Made by a program: the position numbers and the translations under genes. A stretch of DNA of 64,000 nt from JAFEBO01 sp044221315 (GTDB lineage: Bacteria > Planctomycetota > Phycisphaerae > Phycisphaerales > UBA1924), in assembly GCA_044221315.1 (NCBI GenBank), contig JBGAPK010000010.1, forward strand, positions 62,001 through 126,000, read 5' to 3'. Under the pieces are notes generated by a model that was not told the DNA's origin, made no database searches, and saw only the letters and a program-made list of their open reading frames with translations. This document shows positions 17,268 to 26,989 of this stretch, piece by piece; within the stretch, counting starts at the first letter, position 1, and each line of letters starts with the position of its first letter.

Positions 17268-19634
17268 ATGTCCACAGTGAGCCGCCGATCGCAGATTCTG
17301 TTCCTTCTCGCCGTTACCGGCTGGTCCGATATGGCAAGTGCCCAGCTTGACGGCACCGTTCAATGGCAGGGCGTGAGCCACACCGGGTGGAACGATCGGC
17401 GCCCGCGCGTGCCGCGCAACGGCGAGTCGTTCGTTGTTCGGTTTCAGACGTTTCGAGGCGATGTGTCCGGCGTCCGAGTTCGCGCCGATGACGGCTCGGT
17501 CCGGTATGCCGATGCTTCGGTCGTCGGCAGCCGCGGGCCGTATGACTTGTGGCAGGCGACTGTTCCCTCGACGGCATCTTCCACGCTGAGCTATGTGCTC
17601 GAAGTTTCGGATGGCGCGGACACTGATTACTACTCCGCCAAGGGAATGACCGAGGAGCTGGATCTATCGCAGCCGTTTGTGCTGAACTTCACGACGCTCG
17701 AGCACGCTCCCGTCGGCTCAACGCCGGTCAGCGGCGGGACCGTCTTCAAGGTCTGGTCTCCGGCCAGCACATCGTGCACTGTCCGCGGCACTTTCAATGC
17801 CTGGGGTGGCAACGCGGCGCTGACAAAGGTCGGCGAGCACTTCGTCGGCTTCGTCGCGGGCGCCGCGCCGGGCGGGCAGTACAAGTACTTCTTCAACAAC
17901 TCCGTGTGGAACTCGGATCCGCGATCCGCGACGCTCGTCCCGACCGGTGGATACAACTCCGTCATCGTCGATCCCGACGCGTACAGCTGGCAAGTCAACG
18001 ATTTCTCGCCGGCTCCGATGGAGCAACTGGTGATCTATCAGTTGCACGTGGGCACATTCGCCGGACGCAACGACCCGAAGGGCAGCACGCCGAATCCGTC
18101 GCGGTACATCGACGTTGCGGCGCGGGCCGACCACCTGGCCGAGCTTGGCGTCAACGCCGTGATGCTCAACCCGGTCAACGAGTTTCCCGGGGATTTCTCG
18201 GGCGGGTATAACACGGTCTCGCCGTTTGCGATCGAGTCCAAGCTCGGGACGCCGGACCAGTTTCGGCAGATGGTCGATGCCCTGCACGCCCGGGGCATCG
18301 CGGTCATCCTCGACATCGTGTACAACCACGCGGCGAGCTCCGACAACATCCTGTGGAACTTCGGCGGCTCGCAGCAGTACTTCGATGCTTCCGCGGTCGA
18401 CACGCCGTGGGGCGCGCAATGCGATTACGACAAGGCGGCCGTGCGTCAGTACTACATCGATGCCGCGGAAACCATGCTGACCGATTACCGGCTCGACGGC
18501 TTCCGCATGGACGCGGTGATGTACATGACCGACTCGGGGAATACTCCCCAGTGGTCGAACGGGCAGAAGATCATCCGTGCGATGCACGACAACAAGAACA
18601 ACCGGCACGCGGACAAGCACACCATCGCCGAGCTCTATATCGATAACCACTGGGCGACCGACCCGACCTCTTCGGGTCTGGGCTTCACGGCTCAGTATCA
18701 GAACGAGTTCAAGGAAGCGGTCCGCGCCGCGATCTTTGCCGCGGGATCGGGTGCGCCCAACATGGGGCGCGTGGCAAATGTGCTGGATGGCCAGGGAGTC
18801 GGTGTGTCGGGCCGCGGTGTGCTGAACTACTTCGAACTCCACGACGATTGCTGGCCCCTGAACGGAACGAAGCGGGCTGTCGCCAGCATCGACACGACGG
18901 CCCCGGCCGATGACCAGCTCGCACGCGGGCGAACGAAGATCGGACAGGCGTTCAATATGCTTTCCCGCGGCGTCCCGGCGCTTGTGCAGGGCACCGAATG
19001 GCTCGAGGATGAAGGCTGGGAATCCAGCCGGCTGGACTGGTCGCACAAGACGCGATATCCCGGCATCTTCCGGTTCTACGGCGATCTGATCGCGCTTCGC
19101 ACCTCTGAACCACCACTTTTCGCCGAGTCGCCGCTGAGCGTGTTACACGTCAACGACTGGCTTGATGTCATGGCGTGGGAGCGCCGGATCGATGGTGGCG
19201 GCTCCTTCGTCGCGGTTGTGAACTTGTCGAACAGCGAACGCACCGGCTACCGCATCGGGATTCCGCGCGAAGGCCGTTGGGTCGTGGCGATGAACTCCAA
19301 TGACACCAAGTACGACGGCCCCGGCGGCGGACCCGCCGGCGTTGTCCCGATCGAGAGCATTTCTGCCGATGGCTTCCCGCGTTCCTTGTCGCTCGACCTT
19401 CCGCCGCGCACGATGATTCTGCTCAGGCACATTTCGTGCCCGGCGGATCTGAATGGCGACCAATTGGTGGACGACGCCGACTTTGTCGTCTTCGCCTCCG
19501 CCTACAACCTGCTTGACTGTGCCGATCCGGGCATGCCCGCCGACTGCCCGTCGGACCTCAGCGGCGACGGCCAGGTCGACGATTCAGATTTCGTCATCTT
19601 CGTCACGGCGTATGGCGATCTTCTTTGTCCGTAG
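17268..19634 (+). CDS. Secreted GH13 enzyme, CBM48 and branching-enzyme-like, with dockerin-like tail
   Basis: 788 residues from the ATG at 17268, placed 7 nt after GGAGAGG. The ATG at 17262 overlaps the preferred spacing less well. A signal peptide covers about 1-26. An N-terminal immunoglobulin-like domain (about 30-140) is followed by a CBM48-like module (about 155-235, with CTVRGTFNAWGG). The GH13 barrel has DIVYNH (about 349-354), GFRMD (nucleophile Asp415), AEL (acid Glu455) and LHDD (His525/Asp526). A beta domain follows, then the four-Cys dockerin-like tail ending CP. The domain order resembles glycogen-branching, debranching and pullulanase-type enzymes, but the signal peptide indicates export, so it likely acts on external alpha-glucans. 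It is organised differently from the GH13 at 4337-6934. Confidence 0.9.
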   Translation: MSTVSRRSQILFLLAVTGWSDMASAQLDGTVQWQGVSHTGWNDRRPRVPRNGESFVVRFQTFRGDVSGVRVRADDGSVRYADASVVGSRGPYDLWQATVPSTASSTLSYVLEVSDGADTDYYSAKGMTEELDLSQPFVLNFTTLEHAPVGSTPVSGGTVFKVWSPASTSCTVRGTFNAWGGNAALTKVGEHFVGFVAGAAPGGQYKYFFNNSVWNSDPRSATLVPTGGYNSVIVDPDAYSWQVNDFSPAPMEQLVIYQLHVGTFAGRNDPKGSTPNPSRYIDVAARADHLAELGVNAVMLNPVNEFPGDFSGGYNTVSPFAIESKLGTPDQFRQMVDALHARGIAVILDIVYNHAASSDNILWNFGGSQQYFDASAVDTPWGAQCDYDKAAVRQYYIDAAETMLTDYRLDGFRMDAVMYMTDSGNTPQWSNGQKIIRAMHDNKNNRHADKHTIAELYIDNHWATDPTSSGLGFTAQYQNEFKEAVRAAIFAAGSGAPNMGRVANVLDGQGVGVSGRGVLNYFELHDDCWPLNGTKRAVASIDTTAPADDQLARGRTKIGQAFNMLSRGVPALVQGTEWLEDEGWESSRLDWSHKTRYPGIFRFYGDLIALRTSEPPLFAESPLSVLHVNDWLDVMAWERRIDGGGSFVAVVNLSNSERTGYRIGIPREGRWVVAMNSNDTKYDGPGGGPAGVVPIESISADGFPRSLSLDLPPRTMILLRHISCPADLNGDQLVDDADFVVFASAYNLLDCADPGMPADCPSDLSGDGQVDDSDFVIFVTAYGDLLCP

Positions 19635-19800
19635 CGGTCGATCTCGCCTGCTCGAATTTGGCGAAGGAGCGACATGCGATCTTGTTACACGAGCTCTCTC
19701 CGGATGTAACGCGTCTTCAAGTCGGCAGCGTGAGATGCGATACGCGCGAAATGAAACGTTCGTCACGGCGGCGGTGCGCCGGCGCGTGCAACGATTTTCC

Positions 19801-19829
19801 TTGGTTCTTTCGCTTCGCGGTGGTAGGCT
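19801..19829 (+). promoter_or_regulatory. Promoter-like -35/-10 pair
   Basis: TTGGTT and TAGGCT are separated by 17 bp, 41 bp upstream of the sugar dehydrogenase ATG. The -10-like TAGnCT recurs ahead of several other island genes. Confidence 0.45.
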
Positions 19830-19869
19830 CTTCCGTTCCTGAAATTTACACGTCGAGGAGATCTGAGCG

Positions 19870-21567
19870 ATGCCGTCCGTGATCGAGCTCTTTGCAGTCT
19901 TTGTCGGATCGACTTTGTCGTCGCCCGGCGGGTCTTTCTGCCGCACATCAGCGCCGCGGCTCGGAATAGCGGCGGGCCTCGCGCTCGGCGCGTCGGTGCT
20001 CGCCGCCACTCTTCCCGCAAACTTCGCCGAAACCAAAATCGGCACCGCCAACAATGGAACGGCGATGGATTTCTCGCCCGACGGGAAGCTCTATGTGCTC
20101 GAACAACCCGGAACCATGAAGGTCTTCTCGGGCAGCGGCACAACTTGGACGCAGGTCGCGCCGGGCGGAAACTTCTTCACCGGAAGCACGCTCGCGGTAA
20201 GTTCTTCCGGCGAGCGGGGCCTGCTCGGCATCGCCTTCGACCCGAACTACACGAACAACCGCTATCTCTACTGCTACTACACCGCGACAACGCCCGCGGT
20301 CCACAACCGGATAAGCCGCTTTGCCGCGAACGCGGACGGCACACAGGTTGTGGCCGGGAGCGAGACGACGCTGATGGATCTCGACAATCTGAGCACGGCC
20401 ACCAATCACAATGGAGGCGCGATCCACTTCGGGCCAGACGGCAAGCTGTACGTCGCTGTCGGCGAGAATGCCAACGGCGCCAACGCGCAGTCGCTCGCCA
20501 ACCGCCTCGGCAAGATGCTGCGGCTCAACCCCGACCCGGCCAACCCGATTCCAACCGACAACCCCACCAGTTTTCCCAACATCGCGGGAACGACCAGCGG
20601 AAACAACAAGACAATATGGGCGGTCGGCCTGCGCAACCCGTTCACCTTTGCGTTTCAGCCCGGCACGGGACGCCTGTACATCAACGACGTGGGCGAGGGC
20701 ACTTGGGAAGAGATCAACCTCGGCGCGCCCGGCGCCAATTACGGCTGGCGCACGGTTGAAGGGCCGACCCCGGCAAACATCGCGGGCATGACCTACCCAT
20801 TTCTCGGGTATCACCATTCAAACTCGGCGCTCACTTTCCCCACGCCGGGCTTCACCGGGAACGTGATCGTCGGCGGCACGTTCTACAACGCGGCCAACTA
20901 CACGTTTCCCGCGGACTACGTGAATGACTACTTCTTCGGCGACGAAGGGGCTAACTTCATCCGCCGGTATGACTACACGACCAACTCCGTCACCGCCTTC
21001 GCCACCAACGACGGTGGCGCCTCGGATCTGAAGGTCGGGCCGGACGGATGCCTCTATTACGTCTCGCGCGGCGGCGCCGGCGTCTACCGCGTCCGCTACA
21101 CGCAGGCCATCGCCCCGTACATCGTCACGCCCCCCGCGGCACACCCGACCCTCACCGCCTGTGCGCCCGTCACTCTTTCCGTCATCGCCGGTGGCAGCGG
21201 TACGCTGACTTATCAGTGGCAGAAGAACGCCGTCGACATTCCCGGCGCCAACTCCCCAACGTACACGATCTCGTCCTTCCCGCCCTCCGACGATGGCGCG
21301 ATCTACCGGGTCGTCATCTCGAATGGCACGCTTCCCAACGCCATGAGCACGCCCGCCAAGCTTGCTTTCTGCCGCGCCGACCTGAGTTGCGATCATCTGG
21401 TGGACGACGCCGACTTTGCAATCTTTGCTGTTGCCTACGACATCCTCGACTGCGCCGACCCGGAAATGGCCGCGGGATGTCCGTCTGACCTGAACGGGGA
21501 TCACCTCGTCGACGACGCCGATTTCAGCGTCTTTGTCTTAGCCTACGACGCCTTGCTGTGTCCCTAA
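19870..21567 (+). CDS. Secreted PQQ-dependent sugar dehydrogenase-like protein with dockerin-like tail
   Basis: 565 residues, with GAGGAG upstream of the ATG. The export signal is unusually late (hydrophobic LGIAAGLALGASVLAA at about 31-46). Residues 55-415 form a six-bladed propeller of the soluble glucose/sorbosone dehydrogenase type, with GLLGIAFDP, the active-site-like NHNGG (His180) before FGPDGKLYVAVGEN, LRNPFTF and YINDVGEGTWEEIN. Residues 425-500 form an immunoglobulin-like domain (TYQWQKNAVDIPGA, then SDDGAIYRVVISNG). The tail has an extra Cys in its first loop (LSCDHLVDD). Family members oxidise aldoses with PQQ or are catalytically silent, and cofactor binding cannot be confirmed from sequence alone. 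Confidence 0.85.
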   Translation: MPSVIELFAVFVGSTLSSPGGSFCRTSAPRLGIAAGLALGASVLAATLPANFAETKIGTANNGTAMDFSPDGKLYVLEQPGTMKVFSGSGTTWTQVAPGGNFFTGSTLAVSSSGERGLLGIAFDPNYTNNRYLYCYYTATTPAVHNRISRFAANADGTQVVAGSETTLMDLDNLSTATNHNGGAIHFGPDGKLYVAVGENANGANAQSLANRLGKMLRLNPDPANPIPTDNPTSFPNIAGTTSGNNKTIWAVGLRNPFTFAFQPGTGRLYINDVGEGTWEEINLGAPGANYGWRTVEGPTPANIAGMTYPFLGYHHSNSALTFPTPGFTGNVIVGGTFYNAANYTFPADYVNDYFFGDEGANFIRRYDYTTNSVTAFATNDGGASDLKVGPDGCLYYVSRGGAGVYRVRYTQAIAPYIVTPPAAHPTLTACAPVTLSVIAGGSGTLTYQWQKNAVDIPGANSPTYTISSFPPSDDGAIYRVVISNGTLPNAMSTPAKLAFCRADLSCDHLVDDADFAIFAVAYDILDCADPEMAAGCPSDLNGDHLVDDADFSVFVLAYDALLCP

Positions 21568-21587
21568 CGAACTCGGGATAATTGTGC

Positions 21588-21614
21588 TTGACCGGCTCTG
21601 CCGCGTGGTAGACT
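21588..21614 (+). promoter_or_regulatory. Promoter-like element with short spacer
   Basis: TTGACC and TAGACT are separated by only 15 bp, upstream of the lipase-like gene. The -10-like hexamer recurs in the island but the spacing is suboptimal. Confidence 0.3.
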
Positions 21615-21719
21615 CGTTCAGAACGGCCGTCGCTTGCGGATCGGCATCTTTATCAACCGCGTCGCGGGCGAAGGGACGCCTCGCATCCGTGATCGAAATC
21701 GGCGGCGGGAGAAGTTGAA

Positions 21720-23210
21720 ATGAGCCGGATGATTCTGCGAAGCCTTGCGGTTGGAATTCTTGGGTTCGCTCTTGCGGGTCCGGCCCAAGCAGGCGGCATC
21801 ACCATCGTCACCCACGGCTTCAACGCCGACATGGTGTGGGTCAACGCCATGGCGGACGCCGTCGCCAACCGGATCGGCACGCCGGGGGTCAACGTGACCC
21901 GCGTGAACCTCGTCGTCACTCAGGGCAGCAGCAGCCTGGTGGTGACGATGGCGCCCGGATCTGTCGCGCCCGATGCGACCTTCAGCACGGGAGAGTTCGT
22001 CGTCGGCCTGGACTGGACCGCGATTGATTCATTTCTGGCCGCACGCGCCCCAACCCCGGAAGACGCCGTGGATTCAGTCCCGACACAAAGCGTCGCGCAG
22101 GCCGTGTTCCAGTTTCTGCAAGGCTGGACGTACGGGGGTCAATCCGTCCTGGCCCATCCGATCCACCTCGCGGGCCACAGCCGCGGCGGCGCGCTGGTCG
22201 CTTCGCTGGCCCGCTCCATGGGAGAGAGCGGAGTGTGGGTCGATCAACTCACCACGCTCGATCCGTACCCCGTGAGCCTCTTTGGCGACGCGGCAGCGAC
22301 CGTGGCGAGCAGCGTGGTTTTCGCCGACAATCTCTGGCAGGACAGCGCGTTTCCCAGCGGCAAGGCTCTGGGCGGCGCGTTCAATCAGCACCTCGGCAAT
22401 CTGGGATCGGCCAACCACAGCCTCGTTCACACCTTTTACTACGGGACCATCGACACAACCGCAACCGGAGACGGCGAGTGTTCGTCGTGCATCAACCCTT
22501 CGTGGTATTCGTCGGATGTGGACCTCCACGCCCGCTCGCAGAGCGGATTCTGGTACTCACGGGTTGGCGGTGGCGACCGCGCCGGGAGCCAGGCCGCCGT
22601 GGGCCTCCTGAGCACGCTCGGGGGAAGCGCCGTCGTCGGAACGGGCGGGCGGCTGGCGGTCACGGCCGCTTCGCCCGCGTGGGCGAACGTGTTTGAGGTT
22701 GAGACCAGCCAGTACACGGTCGCACCTCACGATCAGAATTCCACGCACTTCTACTACCAGTCGTCCGATTCATCGGTGCAGATTTCGGCATACGCCGCGG
22801 ACGACCGGAACCCATTTCACGGCGGCCTGTTCCTCGGAACGATGGTGCTCACGCCAGCCGCGTCGCCCACTTCCGCCACTCTTCTCTGGAACGCAAATCC
22901 TCCGGCACGCTCCCAGCCGTACACCATCTATCTCGCTGTAGCCGATCTGGGCCCCGGGGGTCGAGTTCGCTATGCCTACGACGCAGGACAAGTCACGGTT
23001 GTCGGCGCTCCCTGCCCGGCGGATCTCAACCACGACGGTCAGGTCGATGATTCGGATTTCGTTGGCTTCGCCGCGGCGTACGACATTCTCGATTGCGCCG
23101 ACCCGGGCATGCCAGCGGGCTGTCCGGCCGACCTGAACGGGGACACCTCGGTGGATGACTCCGATTTCGTGGTTTTCGCGTCGGCGTACGACGCCCTGCT
23201 TTGCCCCTGA
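21720..23210 (+). CDS. Secreted alpha/beta-hydrolase (lipase-like) with dockerin-like tail
   Basis: 496 residues, with GGGAGAAG five nt before the ATG. A signal peptide covers 1-24 (ending PAQA). The fold signature is clear: ITIVTHGF (oxyanion strand, His32-Gly33), nucleophile elbow GHSRGG with Ser154, LDPY with Asp181 as the likely acid and NHSLVHTFYY with His233 or His237 as the base. A second all-beta domain (about 310-425) precedes a four-Cys tail ending CP. It probably cleaves an ester outside the cytoplasm; the substrate is unknown. It has its own Shine-Dalgarno and a 152-bp upstream spacer, so it is likely monocistronic. Confidence 0.85.
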   Translation: MSRMILRSLAVGILGFALAGPAQAGGITIVTHGFNADMVWVNAMADAVANRIGTPGVNVTRVNLVVTQGSSSLVVTMAPGSVAPDATFSTGEFVVGLDWTAIDSFLAARAPTPEDAVDSVPTQSVAQAVFQFLQGWTYGGQSVLAHPIHLAGHSRGGALVASLARSMGESGVWVDQLTTLDPYPVSLFGDAAATVASSVVFADNLWQDSAFPSGKALGGAFNQHLGNLGSANHSLVHTFYYGTIDTTATGDGECSSCINPSWYSSDVDLHARSQSGFWYSRVGGGDRAGSQAAVGLLSTLGGSAVVGTGGRLAVTAASPAWANVFEVETSQYTVAPHDQNSTHFYYQSSDSSVQISAYAADDRNPFHGGLFLGTMVLTPAASPTSATLLWNANPPARSQPYTIYLAVADLGPGGRVRYAYDAGQVTVVGAPCPADLNHDGQVDDSDFVGFAAAYDILDCADPGMPAGCPADLNGDTSVDDSDFVVFASAYDALLCP

Positions 23211-23558
23211 GGCCGCGCCCCGAAGTCCATTCGGGGCGTGCCCGCAGTTTTCGCGACCTCGACCGAGCCTGCGAAATAGCCGCGACACGGAAATGTCCGC
23301 CGGTGTCTCGGCGGACAGGTTCGCTATGGCAGTCCGCCTCGCTTGCGTCTCCCCTCTTCCATCGCCGCAAATCAGTGAAATCGGCTTCGCGGGGGCCGTC
23401 CGCCCCCAGCCGGGGTGCTCCCATCGCGCTCCCGCGGTCCAGAAAAAAATCTTGAAACATACCCGCAGATTCGCCATACTCGATAGGGCATGCGCGCGGG
23501 CGCTCGCCGACTTCTTCACCATGCGGGAGTTGTGCGCCGCTAGAGGGGAGACCGGACA
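23211..23558 (+). other. Intergenic region (348 bp)
   Basis: No gene is supported here. It contains a perfect 9-bp stem-loop just after the lipase-like stop (23216-23238, CGCCCCGAA / TTCGGGGCG). The loop is not followed by a T-run. The promoter of the beta-helix gene lies at 23452-23480. Confidence 0.6.
23452..23480 (+). promoter_or_regulatory. Promoter of the beta-helix repeat gene
   Basis: TTGAAA, 17 bp, CATACT, 79 bp upstream of the ATG at 23559 and immediately after an A-rich run (gaaaaaaatc). Confidence 0.5.
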
Positions 23559-26500
23559 ATGAACCGTTTACCGTCGCCGGTTGCACGCGCCCATTCGCTC
23601 CGCCGCCAGCGCTTCGCGGCCGCGGCACTGTTGCTCGTGCTGGCGGGTCGCGCCGCCCAAGCCCAGAGCGTCTGGACCAACGCCGATGGCGGCAACTGGG
23701 GGGTCGCCTCCAACTGGAACAACCTGAACGTCCCCGACAACGCGGGCGAGAGCGCAATCATCCTGCCCGCCGGGCCCTACACGATCTTCTTCGATAACAA
23801 CTACACGGTCAACAACATCACGATCGTTCATGCGCTCGCCCGCCTCGACCTTCAGAACTCTCTCAGCCTGGCGCTCGCCGGGGGCCTTGATACGGCGGGC
23901 CCGCTCACGATCAACAACTCGCCGCCCCCGTTCAATGTCAATGGCACCTACATCCGCATCATCGCCAATCAGGAGTGGAAAGGGACCGGTCCGGTCTACC
24001 TCAACGCCAACACCTCCAACCTCGATACTTCGTACATCATGTACAACGGCGGAGGCGAAGTTCTGACTCTGGCCAGCGGCAAGTCGATCCTGGGCACCGG
24101 ACGCATTTACGTCGCCATGATCAACAACGGGGGCGTTATCGCCAACGTGCCGGGGGCAACGCTCCAGATTCTGTCGTTCGCAAAGACCAACAACAGTGAG
24201 TTTGCCGCGCTCGACGGCGGAATTCTGAGCATCAGCAGCACCGGCGTGACGCAGAACTCGTTCGGCGGCATCCGCGCCTATCCGGGCTCGACGGTTTCGA
24301 TCTTCAGTTCAAACATCACCGGCGGCAAGATCTCGACGGATGCGGGCGGCGCGACCCAGTTTTCGGGGTCTTCCACGCTCACGGGGCTTTCCACGGCGGG
24401 CGCGATCGACGTACTGAATAACAACTCGGTGGCGCTCGCGAATTCGCTGGTCAACGACGGCGATTTTCGGGTGAGCGATGGCTCGGGCGTGAACGGCACG
24501 TTCATCCGATGCAACAACAGCGTCGCGCTCGACGGCTTCGGAACCATCACGCTGCGGTCAACCGCCGGAAATGCCGACACAGCCTACCTCATGTACAACG
24601 GCGGCGGCGAGGTGCTGACGCAGGGCGCCCAGCACACTATCCGCGGCAGCGGCAACATCTACGTCGGCATGGTGAACAACGGCACGATCAGCGCGAGCAC
24701 GGCCGGGCGCAGCCTCCGCATCGTCTCCTTCCCCAAGACCAACAACAAGACCATCTCCGCCGACCTGGGACGCCTTGAAATTGACCAAACCACGGTCAAT
24801 CAGGGCGTCTCGGGCGTCATCTCGCTCTCCAGCGTTGCGGGTGCCTCAATGGTTCTCCGCAGTGCTGTAATCAACTCGGGCCTTCTCCAGTCCTCCGTCA
24901 ACGCGATCACAATCGAGGGAACCTCCACTCTGAATGCGACTTCGATCAACGGTCCAATGCACGTGCTCAACAACAACGAGATGCGTTTCGCGGGCGCCGG
25001 AACGATTCATTCGGGCGATCTGTTCGTCAACTCCGGGGCCGGCCCCAACAACACGAATATCCGCGTGGTCGCGCCGAACCACACGATTTCCGGCCCCGGC
25101 CGCATCGTCCTGCGCGCGACCCCGGGGAATCTCGACACCGCGTATCTCACGTACAACGGAGGGGGGGAAGTCCTGACGCAAGCCGCCGGTCACTCCATCG
25201 TCGGAACGGGCAACATCTACGTCGCGCTCGCGAACGCCGGTCTCGTCAGTGCCGATCAGGCCGGGCGGACACTTCAGTTGCTCTCGTTCGGAAAATCCAA
25301 CACCGGCGTCATGGGCTCGACCGGCGGCGGCAACATTCAGGTGAACGCCACGACCGTCAATCAAACAGGCGCCGGCACGCTCCGAGCCGACAACGCGCAG
25401 ATCAGCCTCATCAACGCCGTCATCAACGGAGGGTTGATCGAGACCCTCAACGGCGGCGTTTGCGACGTCTCCGGCACAACCGCGTGGAGCGGAGTTTCCT
25501 TCGCGGGCGTCGGCCGTGTTCTCAACAACAATGAGCTTCGCCTCTCCGGCCCGCTGACGAACAACGGAACGGTGACGATCAACCCTACAGAGGGCGTCAA
25601 CGGCACGTACCTCCGCCTCGTGGGGTCCTACACCGTCTCCGGTTCCGGCTCGATCGTGCTCAACGCTCATCCGGACAACCTGGATACCGCCCACCTGATG
25701 TACAACAGCGGCGGAGAAGTGCTGACCAACGGGGCTGCGCACACCGTCCGGGGCACGGGCCGCATCCACGTTGCTCTCACCAACGACGGAACGGTCTCGG
25801 CCAACATCCCCGGAAGAACGCTCGAACTGACCGGCTTCGCGAAAACAAACAACGCCATTTTCGAGGCATCCGGCGGCGGCACGCTTCGGCTCTCGAACGC
25901 GACCGTCAACCAGGCTCCGGGCGGGACCATTCTTTCCACCGCCGGTGGCCTGCTGAACTTCGTCAATTCAATCATCAGCGGCGGCACGGTCCAGACCGAC
26001 TCCTTCGCCCTCGCCGATGCCGCCGCCATTTCCGGAAGCTGCACGATGGGGGGCGTTACGCTCGAAGGCGGCGCAAAGATTCTGAATAACAGCGAGCTGC
26101 GAATCAACGGCGCGGGCCTGATCAACAACGGCGTCCTCACGGTCAACGCCACCACCGGCCCCAACAACACGTACCTGCGCGCGACCGCGAACACGCTCAT
26201 CGACGGGAGCGGGGTGATCGTGCTGAACGCAGATCCTGGCAACTTTGATACCGCCTACCTCTATTTCAACGGCGGCGGCGAGCAGCTCACGCTCGGTCCG
26301 GGCCAGACACTCGCCGGGCGCGGGAACGTCTACGTTCGCACCGTGAACAACGGCGTGCTCGCTCCGGGCGGTGCTCCCGACGGTGCCGCGATCGGACGCA
26401 TCAATCTCTCGGCTTTCCCGTTCACTCAGGGAGGCTCCGGAGTCATGGCCTTCCAGATCTCCGGCCCCACGCCCGCCGAGTTCGATCGTGTCACCGGCGG

Positions 26501-26885
26501 CGCGACCCTCAACCTCGGCGGCACCCTGGCTCCGTCTCTCATCAACGGCTACAGCCCTGTGGTCGGCACGTTCTACGACATCATCGACGGACCGCCGATT
26601 GTTGGGACGTTCGCGAGCGTCACGCCCGGCTTCTCCGTGCAGTACTTCGCGAACCGGGTCCGCGTCACCTACACCGGACCGACCTGCCCGGCCGATCTCA
26701 ACCATGACGATGTCGTCGACGACGCCGATTTCGTCATCTTTGTCCCCGCGTACAACCTCCTCGACTGCTCCGATCCGCTTATGCCTCCCGGCTGCCCGGC
26801 CGACCTGAACCGCGACGGCGTGGTGGACGATGCCGACTTTGTCATCTTCCTCGCTCAGTACAACGAACTGATCTGCCCGGAATGA
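23559..26885 (+). CDS. Large secreted beta-helix repeat protein with dockerin-like tail
   Basis: 1108 residues. GAGGGGAG precedes the ATG and a signal peptide covers 1-36. After an opening strand block of autotransporter character (WTNADGGNWGVASNWNN) come five repeats of about 185 residues. Each has a GTYIR or NTYLR strand, LDTAYLMYNGGGEVLT, GxGNIYVALxNNGxxSA, GRTLxLxSFxKTNN and a VLNNNELRxxG turn. This Asn/Gly-ladder pattern predicts a long parallel beta-helix, as in passenger domains and adhesins. The tail has two canonical loops and four Cys but ends CPE, one residue past the usual CP. No outer-membrane barrel is encoded, so surface retention presumably depends on the tail. Likely structural or adhesive. 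Confidence 0.85.
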   Translation: MNRLPSPVARAHSLRRQRFAAAALLLVLAGRAAQAQSVWTNADGGNWGVASNWNNLNVPDNAGESAIILPAGPYTIFFDNNYTVNNITIVHALARLDLQNSLSLALAGGLDTAGPLTINNSPPPFNVNGTYIRIIANQEWKGTGPVYLNANTSNLDTSYIMYNGGGEVLTLASGKSILGTGRIYVAMINNGGVIANVPGATLQILSFAKTNNSEFAALDGGILSISSTGVTQNSFGGIRAYPGSTVSIFSSNITGGKISTDAGGATQFSGSSTLTGLSTAGAIDVLNNNSVALANSLVNDGDFRVSDGSGVNGTFIRCNNSVALDGFGTITLRSTAGNADTAYLMYNGGGEVLTQGAQHTIRGSGNIYVGMVNNGTISASTAGRSLRIVSFPKTNNKTISADLGRLEIDQTTVNQGVSGVISLSSVAGASMVLRSAVINSGLLQSSVNAITIEGTSTLNATSINGPMHVLNNNEMRFAGAGTIHSGDLFVNSGAGPNNTNIRVVAPNHTISGPGRIVLRATPGNLDTAYLTYNGGGEVLTQAAGHSIVGTGNIYVALANAGLVSADQAGRTLQLLSFGKSNTGVMGSTGGGNIQVNATTVNQTGAGTLRADNAQISLINAVINGGLIETLNGGVCDVSGTTAWSGVSFAGVGRVLNNNELRLSGPLTNNGTVTINPTEGVNGTYLRLVGSYTVSGSGSIVLNAHPDNLDTAHLMYNSGGEVLTNGAAHTVRGTGRIHVALTNDGTVSANIPGRTLELTGFAKTNNAIFEASGGGTLRLSNATVNQAPGGTILSTAGGLLNFVNSIISGGTVQTDSFALADAAAISGSCTMGGVTLEGGAKILNNSELRINGAGLINNGVLTVNATTGPNNTYLRATANTLIDGSGVIVLNADPGNFDTAYLYFNGGGEQLTLGPGQTLAGRGNVYVRTVNNGVLAPGGAPDGAAIGRINLSAFPFTQGGSGVMAFQISGPTPAEFDRVTGGATLNLGGTLAPSLINGYSPVVGTFYDIIDGPPIVGTFASVTPGFSVQYFANRVRVTYTGPTCPADLNHDDVVDDADFVIFVPAYNLLDCSDPLMPPGCPADLNRDGVVDDADFVIFLAQYNELICPE
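23990..26360 (+). repeat. Five ~555-bp coding repeats in the beta-helix gene
   Basis: The LDTxYxMYNGGGEVLT-type motif is encoded at about 24018, 24571, 25130, 25679 and 26245, spaced 549-566 bp apart. Confidence 0.8.
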
Positions 26886-26989
26886 ATGCGCCCCCGCCCA
26901 CGACGCCCTTACCTGCCCCTGAAGTGCTTGACGCTCGGGGTACGCTGATATCGCCGCCGATCCGCCCGGCGCGATGAAAGCGAGACCCC

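Noticed and set aside
23216..23238. Stem-loop after the lipase-like gene as a terminator
   Set aside because: The 9-bp stem is perfect but there is no T-run downstream, so I do not call it a Rho-independent terminator.
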